In this document: positions 1 through 6,934 of the stretch, in pieces
How the letters are laid out: every line of letters begins with the position of its first letter
How positions within the stretch are numbered: position 1 is the stretch's first letter
From: CAYQUC01 sp964514215
Lineage (GTDB): Bacteria; Pseudomonadota; Gammaproteobacteria; UBA6429; Thiohalophilaceae
Direction of reading: 5' to 3'
NCBI GenBank assembly: GCA_964514215.1
Contig: CAZEPW010000001.1
Span: 60,067-124,066, forward strand
DNA length: 64,000 nt
Program-made: the position numbers and the translations under genes
Notes under the pieces: model-generated
What the model was told of the DNA's origin: nothing
The model's database searches: none
What the model saw: only the letters and a program-made list of their open reading frames with translations

Positions 1-858
1 TATTATATCTTGGAACGAAGTGCTGAACTTCGTGAACGGCAGCAACAAACCCTTAATGCACTCCCCGTGGAATTGGCTGACAAAGTAACATGGCTCGATA
101 GCTTACCAATATCATTTATCGGCGTAGTATTGGCTAATGAATTACTTGATGCGATGCCGATAACTCGCTTTCATAAAAAAAATCAAACGGTCGTTGAAAT
201 GGGGGTTGCATATCAAAACGGTCAATTTGTTTGGCAAGATAATGTGGCTTCAAATGTACGATTAAATTCTCGAATAGAGAAAATAGAAAATAACTTGGGA
301 CAGGTTTTTCACGATGGTTATACCAGTGAAATAAATTTTGCCGCGGAAGATTGGTTGTCGAGTATTAATGATATGCTCGAAACTGGGTATATTTTATTAA
401 TTGATTATGGTTATCCTGAGAACGAATATTACCATGAACAACGTGATAACGGCACGATGAGTTGTTTTTATCAACATGGCAGGCATGATGATCCTTTTTT
501 ATATCCGGGGTTGCAAGATATTACAGCACATATCGATTTCTCTAACTTAACCCAAGCAGTATTAACGGCAGATAATAGCAGCGCAACGACTGCCGCTAGT
601 CTACAATTAAATGCTTATACCACACAGTCTAATTTTTTAATGGCTAGTGGTTTAACGGAGTTGCTGCAAGAAAATACTGATGATGTTAAACAGCAATTAG
701 TTTTGAGTCAGCAAGTTAAAAAATTAACAATGCCGTATGAGATGGGCGAAGTAGTCAAAGTGATAGGTTTTGATAAAGGCCTTGTTGATGTTCGGGCTGA
801 TAACTCAGTGTTAGAGTTACCTTGCTTTTCAATGCGCGATTTACGTTATCAATTATGA
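1..858 (+). CDS. MidA-family SAM-dependent methyltransferase, 5' truncated
   Basis: The reading frame is open from the first base (Y-Y-I-L-E-R-S-A-E-L-R), so the gene begins outside the window and roughly the C-terminal three quarters are seen. The sequence E-R-S-A-E-L-R-E-R-Q followed by V-L-A-N-E-L-L-D-A-M-P is typical of the MidA/NDUFAF7 family (COG1565, formerly DUF185), class I methyltransferases that in mitochondria methylate a complex I subunit; the bacterial substrate is not established. The later D-Y-G-Y-P segment fits the same fold. It ends 35 bases before uppP on the same strand. Family assignment is good, function is by analogy only. Confidence 0.8.
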   Translation, partial: YYILERSAELRERQQQTLNALPVELADKVTWLDSLPISFIGVVLANELLDAMPITRFHKKNQTVVEMGVAYQNGQFVWQDNVASNVRLNSRIEKIENNLGQVFHDGYTSEINFAAEDWLSSINDMLETGYILLIDYGYPENEYYHEQRDNGTMSCFYQHGRHDDPFLYPGLQDITAHIDFSNLTQAVLTADNSSATTAASLQLNAYTTQSNFLMASGLTELLQENTDDVKQQLVLSQQVKKLTMPYEMGEVVKVIGFDKGLVDVRADNSVLELPCFSMRDLRYQL

Positions 859-893
859 ATTTATTTTAGTTATTTAAAAAGGCAAGGTTATCG

Positions 894-1706
894 ATGATCG
901 ATTTAGTGCAAATTATTATTTTAGGTTTGGTTCAGGGGTTAACTGAATTTTTGCCGATATCCAGTTCTGCTCATTTAATCTTGGTTCCGGTTATTTTGGG
1001 CTGGAATGATCAAGGTTTGGCGTTTGATGTGGCGGTGCATATTGGAAGTTTGATAGCCGTGGTGGTGTATTTTAGGAAAGATATTTTAACCATGGCGTCC
1101 GATTGGTTTTTGTCATTAAAAAACCGTTGTCATGTTGGTGAAAGCAAATTGGCTTGGGCCGTTATTATCGGAACAATTCCGGCGGTTTTAGCGGGATTAT
1201 TATTGCATGATTTTATTGACACACAATTGCGTTCTGGATTGGTTATCGCTTATGCCACTATTGGGTTTGGTGTATTATTATTTGTTTCAGATTGGTATGC
1301 CAGTCGCCCAGGCCATCAAACACACGATGAAAAAAACATAACTTGGAAAGATGTTTTAATCATTAGTTTGTTTCAAGTGCTAGCGTTAATACCGGGAACT
1401 TCTCGTTCTGGTATTACCATGACTGCTGGATTATTTGTTGGCTTAACACGAACAGCCGCGGCTAGATTTTCATTTTTATTGGCTATCCCGTTGATTTTAG
1501 CTGCCGGAGGATACAAAACAAAAACACTATTAGAAAGCACCGCGGTGGTTGATTGGAGTGCAATTTTAATTGGAGTAGTTGTGTCAGGCTTAAGCGCGTT
1601 ATTTTGCATTCATTTCTTTTTAAAATTATTAGAGCGTTTTGGGATGTTACCTTATGTTATCTATCGATTATTCTTAGGTGCCGTGTTATTAATATTTTTC
1701 ACTTAA
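894..1706 (+). CDS. uppP: Undecaprenyl-diphosphatase UppP (BacA)
   Basis: Integral membrane phosphatase that recycles undecaprenyl diphosphate to the monophosphate carrier for peptidoglycan and other wall polymers; overexpression classically gives bacitracin resistance. The 270-residue length is normal. The two family signature regions are visible: L-T-E-F-L-P-I-S-S-S-A-H near residue 20 and P-G-T-S-R-S-G-I-T near residue 165, which supply the catalytic Glu and Ser/Arg residues. Multiple hydrophobic helices run through the protein. ATG at 894 with a purine-rich stretch upstream. It lies in tandem with the VanZ-like gene, 16 bases downstream. Confidence 0.95.
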   Translation: MIDLVQIIILGLVQGLTEFLPISSSAHLILVPVILGWNDQGLAFDVAVHIGSLIAVVVYFRKDILTMASDWFLSLKNRCHVGESKLAWAVIIGTIPAVLAGLLLHDFIDTQLRSGLVIAYATIGFGVLLFVSDWYASRPGHQTHDEKNITWKDVLIISLFQVLALIPGTSRSGITMTAGLFVGLTRTAAARFSFLLAIPLILAAGGYKTKTLLESTAVVDWSAILIGVVVSGLSALFCIHFFLKLLERFGMLPYVIYRLFLGAVLLIFFT

Positions 1707-1722
1707 AAAATGAGTTTGAGTT

Positions 1723-2133
1723 ATGCAGGAAAATTCATCTTATGTTTTAAAACTTAGAAAATTATGGTTAACACTTGGCTGGTTTTGGTTGCTGATTATT
1801 GTAACGTTAAGTTTAATATCGATACCCAAGATTGCTGAATTATCAATTTTGTATATCGACAAAATTGAGCATACCATAAGTTATTTTGTTTTAATGTTTT
1901 TGTTTTCTCAATGTTATAAAGCTAAAGTAATACGATTAGCTTATGCTTTATTATTTATTTTTCTTGGGGTTTCGTTAGAGTTTCTTCAAGGTTATACCGT
2001 CACCCGGCAATTTGAATATGCTGATATGCTGGCCAATACCAGTGGTGTAATATTGGGTTTGATTTTAAGTGATAGTTTTTTTAATAAAATCATACGGTAT
2101 TTGGATAGCATGTTATTACGCACTTTCTTTTAA
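1723..2133 (+). CDS. VanZ-like small membrane protein
   Basis: A 136-residue protein with about four hydrophobic helices. The pattern D-K-I-E-H-T near residue 46, then G-V-S-L-E-F-L-Q-G near 85 and Y-A-D-M-L-A-N-T-S-G near 103 is that of VanZ-like proteins, small membrane proteins of poorly known function first named in teicoplanin resistance. It follows uppP closely and is probably cotranscribed, which fits an envelope role. Its 3' end overlaps the 3' end of the convergent monooxygenase gene by 18 bases. Confidence 0.8.
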   Translation: MQENSSYVLKLRKLWLTLGWFWLLIIVTLSLISIPKIAELSILYIDKIEHTISYFVLMFLFSQCYKAKVIRLAYALLFIFLGVSLEFLQGYTVTRQFEYADMLANTSGVILGLILSDSFFNKIIRYLDSMLLRTFF

Positions 2134-3306
2134 ATTATCACCACTTTTGGGTAAACTCAAATCAAGTTCGGCAAATGGATCATTTTTTAATAATTCTTTC
2201 CAAGCAACCACATTAGCCGGGCCTTTTAAGCGAATAAAAGAATTTCGTATAATGCAACCAAGAATTGAGTTACCACTAACGGCTCGCTGAATGATACTAT
2301 TTGATTCACTAACAACCCACTTAACTCGATCTTCACGTAATAAAGTGAATGCATCAATTGCATTAGGAACAGAATATTTAATTAATGAATTGGTAAGAAT
2401 TAGCGCATCCTCGACCGCCATTGCAACTCCTTGTTGTAATGAGGGTGGGCAGCCATGTAAGGCATCACCAATAAAGACCGTGCGACCTTGACTAAAATGC
2501 AATTCTGAAATAGTGCTAAGTCGACTAGAATAAATCACTGTATCATCGGTAATTCTTGATAAAAGTGATTTTGCTTTTTCACAATAGCTTGAAAATATTT
2601 CAGGTAAAACATCATGGGGCATTAAATCGGTGTATTTTTCTTCTGGATCATTAATGTGGGCATAAACGTATACTTGTGATGGACTGATTGGGTAAAACAT
2701 CAAAAGAGTATCATTACCAAGATAGTAGATTGGTTCTATCTTTGCAGTGTCCACATCAATATTAAATCGCCAGGTCGTGATACCTAAATCTTCATCACCG
2801 GTTGATTCAAAAATATTATTGCGAAGTGTCGAGGTCAGGCCATCGGCACCAACCACTAAATCATAATATGTGCTACGACTACTATCATGCAATAATACTT
2901 TTATCCTATCATCAACTTGCTCAAACTTATCGATTGAACTATTAAATGATATTTTTGACTGTAGACCATTTCGTAGAATATTGATTAATTCATGGCGCGG
3001 TAGGGCAACAAACGGCGCTTTGTTAAAAGGTTTTTTCTTTAACGATGAAGAGCTTAGCGATTTACCATTGTGGCGCACATATTCAATCGAATTGACTTGG
3101 TGTGCGGCGGCTAATATTTCTTGCTCGATGCCTAAGTATTTAAAAGCAAGCATGGCATTAGCAGGTAAGCAAATTCCAGCACCTGTTTGAGGGCCGTCAT
3201 CGGATTTATCAATGATGCTAACTTTTAAGCCTTGTTGTTCGCAGGCGCGCGCAAAGCTTAACCCCGCTATTCCAGCACCAACGATTAATATTTTCATTTT
3301 ATCCAT
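2116..3306 (-). CDS. FAD-dependent monooxygenase (UbiH/salicylate hydroxylase-like)
   Basis: A 396-residue single-component flavoprotein monooxygenase. The N-terminal dinucleotide-binding motif V-G-A-G-I-A-G-L is followed by the D-G motif V-V-G-A-D-G-L-T-S near residue 156 and the second FAD motif F-I-G-D-A-L-H-G-C-P-P near residue 278, all in the order of the PHBH/UbiH group. Such enzymes hydroxylate aromatic or heterocyclic substrates using NAD(P)H and oxygen. No substrate can be read from the sequence, and the neighbours (cca, VanZ-like) do not help. It is monocistronic, with its promoter region interrupted by the first assembly gap. Confidence 0.8.
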   Translation of the reverse strand: MDKMKILIVGAGIAGLSFARACEQQGLKVSIIDKSDDGPQTGAGICLPANAMLAFKYLGIEQEILAAAHQVNSIEYVRHNGKSLSSSSLKKKPFNKAPFVALPRHELINILRNGLQSKISFNSSIDKFEQVDDRIKVLLHDSSRSTYYDLVVGADGLTSTLRNNIFESTGDEDLGITTWRFNIDVDTAKIEPIYYLGNDTLLMFYPISPSQVYVYAHINDPEEKYTDLMPHDVLPEIFSSYCEKAKSLLSRITDDTVIYSSRLSTISELHFSQGRTVFIGDALHGCPPSLQQGVAMAVEDALILTNSLIKYSVPNAIDAFTLLREDRVKWVVSESNSIIQRAVSGNSILGCIIRNSFIRLKGPANVVAWKELLKNDPFAELDLSLPKSGDNLKESA

Positions 3307-3600
3307 ATAAAGTAGTGTAAATGTAAAATGTTAAAGTATTGTTAAANNNNNNNNNNNNNNNNNNNNNNNNNNNNNNNNNNNNNNNNNNNNNNNNNNNNNN
3401 NNNNNNNNNNNNNNNNNNNNNNNNNNNNNNNNNNNNNNNNNNNNNNTATTGTTAAAAATTTAAGAGTACATCAAATTGTTGGACAATAAAACTTAACATT
3501 AATAAGATTGTTAATTGCAATTAAGTTCATAATAATTTGTTTAAAGCAGCTAAAATTATAACAAATTAGCAATGGAATAAGCTTTTTTATTAACTATAGA
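3307..3600. other. Intergenic region containing an assembly gap
   Basis: AT-rich non-coding sequence between the monooxygenase start and the 3' end of cca. Positions 3347-3446 are 100 N. The ten bases TATTGTTAAA stand immediately before (3337-3346) and immediately after (3447-3456) the gap, so the contigs may simply overlap there. I see no gene in the readable part. It should hold the monooxygenase promoter, which I cannot place. Confidence 0.8.
3347..3446. other. Assembly gap, 100 N
   Basis: Exactly 100 undetermined bases, the usual placeholder for a scaffold join of unknown length. The identical ten bases on both edges suggest that the real gap may be zero or negative. Confidence 0.97.
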
Positions 3601-4824
3601 CTAAAAATTCTTAATACAGGTTTTTATTGCGGACAGTCTTTGTTCATAAATTAATGCGCCGATTTCTTGGCCTGTAATATCCAAAGATGTGATTGCTTTA
3701 GTGTCTATTTCACTTGCTGCTTTAAAAACCAAACGTAACTGCATGCTTTGTGGCGGAATTATATCCTCATAACCGCTGCGGCCACGCGAGTCGGCTTCAC
3801 ATGCCAAAATAAATAATTCAAAATTATCGGCTTGTCGAAACGAATTTAAGGCCGTTAATGCTTTTAAAATAGTGTCTGCATCAAGTTCTGCAATACGATG
3901 ATAGTGCAGGTGATATTGGGTAACTTTTAATGCTAAATCTCGAAAATTATTAGGAACCTTTAAGCGCGCGCATAATGCTTTGACTAACGGTAGACCGCGA
4001 TTTTCGTGGTCAAGGTGTTTTGGCCATTGCTCTTTAGGCGTAGTTGCTTTACCTAAATCGTGAACTAATGCCGCAAAGCGAACTTTAGTATCTTGTGACA
4101 AGCAACAAGCTTGTTGTAATACCATCATGGTGTGAATACCGGTATCAATCTCGGGGTGGTAGTGTTCACTTTGTGGTACGCCGTATAAATTATCTATCTC
4201 CGGAAATAATCGCGCTAGTGCGCCGCATTCGCGTAGTACGGCAAAAAATACCTGGGGTTGTGCTTCTTTTAAGGATGAATGTAATTCCTGCCAGACGCGC
4301 TCTTCAACCAAATGATCAACCTCGCCGGAGTTAACCATGTTGGTCATTAACTGCATTGTTTCAGGGGCTATTTTAAAGCCATAGGAAGTAAAACGTGCGG
4401 CAAAGCGTGCTATGCGTAATATGCGTACCGGATCTTCAGCAAAGGCGGGGGAAACATGGCGTAATATTCGGTTATGAATATCGGTTATGCCATTGTAAGG
4501 ATCGATTAATTCACCGTCAGCCGATTCTGCAATGGCATTAATGGTTAAATCACGGCGTAATAGATCTTCTTCGAGTGTCACCGAGGCATCAGAAATAAAC
4601 TCAAAACCGGTATAACCGTGGCCGGTTTTTTTTTCGGTTCGTGCTAAGGCATATTCTTCTTTTGATTCGGGGTGTAAAAAAACTGGAAAATTTTTTCCAA
4701 TTTGAGTGTAACCCTGTTGTAACATGTCAGCAACTGAGGCACCAACAACGACCCAATCTTGATCTTTGATTGGTAAATTAAGAAGTTTGTCTCTAATACT
4801 GCCCCCGACACGGTATGTAATCAT
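3601..4824 (-). CDS. cca: Multifunctional CCA tRNA nucleotidyltransferase
   Basis: Adds or repairs the 3' CCA end of tRNAs. The N-terminus Y-R-V-G-G-S-I-R-D-K-L-L and the metal-binding D-Q-D-W segment define the class II nucleotidyltransferase head; R-R-D-L-T-I-N-A-I-A near residue 110 and E-D-P-V-R-I-L-R near 150 are the conserved NTP-binding motifs. The C-terminal half carries an HD domain (L-V-H-D-L-G-K near residue 245), as in the enterobacterial enzyme that also has phosphatase and phosphodiesterase activities. At 407 residues it is the usual length for this type. It is divergent from the TSUP permease gene, with paired promoters between. Confidence 0.95.
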   Translation of the reverse strand: MITYRVGGSIRDKLLNLPIKDQDWVVVGASVADMLQQGYTQIGKNFPVFLHPESKEEYALARTEKKTGHGYTGFEFISDASVTLEEDLLRRDLTINAIAESADGELIDPYNGITDIHNRILRHVSPAFAEDPVRILRIARFAARFTSYGFKIAPETMQLMTNMVNSGEVDHLVEERVWQELHSSLKEAQPQVFFAVLRECGALARLFPEIDNLYGVPQSEHYHPEIDTGIHTMMVLQQACCLSQDTKVRFAALVHDLGKATTPKEQWPKHLDHENRGLPLVKALCARLKVPNNFRDLALKVTQYHLHYHRIAELDADTILKALTALNSFRQADNFELFILACEADSRGRSGYEDIIPPQSMQLRLVFKAASEIDTKAITSLDITGQEIGALIYEQRLSAIKTCIKNF

Positions 4825-4850
4825 TCTAATCTCTTATTTTTTATCTTATA

Positions 4851-4872
4851 ACATTATATACTATTATAATGT
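4851..4872. promoter_or_regulatory. Symmetric divergent promoter between cca and the TSUP gene
   Basis: ACATTATA at 4851-4858 and TATAATGT at 4865-4872 are perfect inverted copies separated by six bases. Each arm contains a consensus TATAAT -10 hexamer, one on each strand (4865-4870 forward; 4858-4853 reverse), placed about 30 bases before cca and 50 before the TSUP gene. The -35 elements are not clear. Reading this as two back-to-back promoters is inference. Confidence 0.5.
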
Positions 4873-4923
4873 AGTCAAATGGCAACAAATGCTTATAACT
4901 AGCTATAATTCAAACTAAATTTT

Positions 4924-5712
4924 ATGGAAATTGTTGCAGTATATATTATTGTTGGTGCGATTGCCGGTGTGATAGCGGGCATGTTGGGTGTTGGTGGTGG
5001 TTTGGTTATTGTGCCGGTGCTAACCCTAATTTTTGCGCAAAATGGTTTCGATAACACTATCATTGTGCATCTTGCTATCGGCACATCGTTAGCAACAATA
5101 ATTTTTACCTCTTTGTCATCAACTAGAGCGCATCATCGTCATGGTGCGATTCAATGGACTGTCGTAAAACAATTAGTGCCCGGGATTATTGTTGGTGCAA
5201 TTTTAGGTGCGATAGTAGCCGATTATTTTGCAACCGCTATTTTGAAAACAATTTTTGCTGTATTCGAATTATCCGTCGCGATACAAATGGCTTTGCAACT
5301 TAGTCCTGCTGCACACCAACGTTTACCATCGGTTAAAGCATTGTTTGGAGTGGGTACGGTTGTTGGTGGTGTTTCATCAGTCGTTGGCATTGGTGGTGGT
5401 ACGTTAACGGTGCCTTTTTTATTATGGTGCCGAGTTTCGATGCGTTATGCGATAGCAACGTCAAGTGCTTGCGGTATCCCGATTGCTATTGCAGGTAGTA
5501 TCGGTTTTATGGTGATAGGGTTAGACAATCCCAATTTACCGGAGTATGCGACAGGATATATATATTGGCCGGCATTTTTTGGAATCGTATCGGCTAGTAT
5601 GTTAACCGCCCCATTTGGTGCAAAACTTGCTCATAAATTACCCGTTAGCACATTACGTAAAATATTTTCATTATTTTTACTGTTTTTAGCGATTAAAATG
5701 TTTATGCAATAG
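4924..5712 (+). CDS. TSUP-family (TauE/SafE) membrane permease
   Basis: A 262-residue membrane protein of the TauE/SafE/TSUP family (COG0730), whose characterised members move sulfite, sulfoacetate and related anions. The two internal halves both carry the glycine-rich family signature: G-M-L-G-V-G-G-G-L-V-I-V-P near residue 20 and V-V-G-I-G-G-G-T-L-T-V-P near residue 155. About seven to eight hydrophobic helices are visible. An export role for sulfite would suit an organism with SoeABC (49.5-54.3 kb), but the genes are far apart and the substrate is not shown by the sequence. Confidence 0.85.
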   Translation: MEIVAVYIIVGAIAGVIAGMLGVGGGLVIVPVLTLIFAQNGFDNTIIVHLAIGTSLATIIFTSLSSTRAHHRHGAIQWTVVKQLVPGIIVGAILGAIVADYFATAILKTIFAVFELSVAIQMALQLSPAAHQRLPSVKALFGVGTVVGGVSSVVGIGGGTLTVPFLLWCRVSMRYAIATSSACGIPIAIAGSIGFMVIGLDNPNLPEYATGYIYWPAFFGIVSASMLTAPFGAKLAHKLPVSTLRKIFSLFLLFLAIKMFMQ

Positions 5713-5725
5713 TATAAACATCTTA

Positions 5726-5739
5726 TTGATCTAGATCAG
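5726..5739. promoter_or_regulatory. FNR-like box upstream of the Cys-rich/radical-SAM pair
   Basis: TTGAT-CTAG-ATCAG, nine of ten positions of the FNR consensus TTGAT-N4-ATCAA. It sits 60 bases before the ATG at 5793. A class II arrangement (centre about 41.5 bases before transcription start) would start the transcript near 5774, consistent with the ATG at 5793 but not with a start at 5748. No strong -10 hexamer is seen. Confidence 0.5.
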
Positions 5740-5792
5740 ACAATATCTTGATCTCAGTATCTAATCATTTTATGTGTTGTAGACTTCTAGTT

Positions 5793-6173
5793 ATGGACAG
5801 CAGGACGCAGCAAAATTTAAACTACCGTTTAAAAGAATTTTTTTCAATTCCTCGACAAGTGATATTACACAATATCAATTTGGAACATTGCCCGCATTGC
5901 GGTCGGTTTGATATTAATGATGCTTTGTGTAGTATGTGCGAAAATCAACGTGATTGTTTTTGGTTATATAAAAACAATGGTATCTTATCAAGCAATTCGA
6001 AACCGCTAGTCACCCAAAAAGTTGCATTGGATTTTGCTATCGATTTTGTTACCGATAAAGTTGATGAGTGGCATCATAGTGAAGATAGCTGCCAATGTTA
6101 TGTGTGTGAGTGGTTACATCATGCGAAAGGCGTTTCTGCCGAATTAGATGAAACGATCGACGTATTATATTGA
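5793..6173 (+). CDS. Small cysteine-rich protein, probable metal-binding
   Basis: I do not recognise a named family. From the ATG at 5793 the product is about 126 residues and starts M-D-S-R-T-Q-Q-N. It contains C-P-H-C-G-R-F, C-S-M-C-E-N-Q-R-D-C and, near the C-terminus, C-Q-C-Y-V-C-E-W-L-H-H, a set of paired cysteines that looks like a zinc ribbon or iron-sulfur site. No signal peptide. An in-frame extension to 5748 exists but would run into the probable promoter with the FNR-like box. It abuts the radical-SAM gene, so the two are probably translated together. Confidence 0.55.
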   Translation: MDSRTQQNLNYRLKEFFSIPRQVILHNINLEHCPHCGRFDINDALCSMCENQRDCFWLYKNNGILSSNSKPLVTQKVALDFAIDFVTDKVDEWHHSEDSCQCYVCEWLHHAKGVSAELDETIDVLY

Positions 6174-6181
6174 GTTGTCAA

Positions 6182-6790
6182 ATGAGAGCCGCACCTGAAA
6201 ACATTGCTTATGAAGCACATGGTAACCTATATTTAAATATTACTAATCGTTGTAGTTTAAAATGTCAGTTTTGTCCAAAATTTAATCGCCAGTGGTTTAT
6301 TGATGGACATTCATTAATATTGCACCATGAACCCAGCGTTGATGAAATTATTGCCGCAGTTGGCGATCCCAGTCAATATCAACAAATCGTGTTTTGTGGT
6401 TTGGGTGAGCCTACCTTACGATTGGATACTTTAATACAAGTTGCAGATTATTTAAAATCGAACAATTGTTTTGTCCGGTTAAATACCAACGGTTTAGGTA
6501 ATCGCGAGTTTAGAGAAGATATCACTACAAAATTGCGTGATAAAATAGATGCTATTTCAATTTCGTTAAATGCACAGGATGAAATTGTTTATGATTATCA
6601 TTGTCGGCCAAAAGAATTGGGCTCGTACTATGAACTGTTAGATTTTATTACTTGCGCGAAAGATAATTTTTCTGATGTTACTTTATCTGCTATCGATGGT
6701 TTACACGGTGTTGATATTCAGGCATGTGAACGTATTGCTAATGACTATGGTGTAAAATTTAAACGTCGAATTTATAATGTTGTGGGCTAG
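6182..6790 (+). CDS. Radical SAM protein, TatD-associated type
   Basis: About 202 residues. The radical-SAM motif CXXXCXXC is present as C-S-L-K-C-Q-F-C close to the N-terminus after L-Y-L-N-I-T-N-R, followed by V-F-C-G-L-G-E-P-T-L-R (the GGEP-equivalent SAM-binding region) and R-L-N-T-N-G-L-G. This combination and short length resemble the radical-SAM proteins found linked to TatD nucleases, although no tatD is in the window. The reaction is unknown. I chose ATG 6182; a TTG at 6170 overlapping the upstream stop codon is an alternative. Coexpression with the Cys-rich gene is likely. Confidence 0.75.
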   Translation: MRAAPENIAYEAHGNLYLNITNRCSLKCQFCPKFNRQWFIDGHSLILHHEPSVDEIIAAVGDPSQYQQIVFCGLGEPTLRLDTLIQVADYLKSNNCFVRLNTNGLGNREFREDITTKLRDKIDAISISLNAQDEIVYDYHCRPKELGSYYELLDFITCAKDNFSDVTLSAIDGLHGVDIQACERIANDYGVKFKRRIYNVVG

Positions 6791-6851
6791 TAATACTGGA
6801 TAGCCACAGGTTTACATCAGAATAACTGCTGTTTTTAAAACTCGAATTTTC

Positions 6852-6899
6852 AAATAACCGTCATTTCGGTAATATGTAAGCCGGAATCTAAAGTTAAAA
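6852..6899. repeat. Dispersed repeat, short copy
   Basis: AAATAACCGTCATTTCGGTA (6852-6871) and CCGGAATCTAAAGTTAAAA (6881-6899), nine bases apart. The same two blocks recur at 21681-21700 and 21782-21800 with 19/20 and 18/19 identities. It lies between the convergent radical-SAM and GGDEF/EAL genes. Confidence 0.6.
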
Positions 6900-6934
6900 C
6901 CTCCCTATTTGTTATTTTTATACAAACTTCAGGC

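Noticed and set aside
5748..5792. N-terminal extension of the Cys-rich protein
   Set aside because: It begins at a TTG eight bases after the FNR-like box, inside the probable promoter, and reads as unremarkable sequence.
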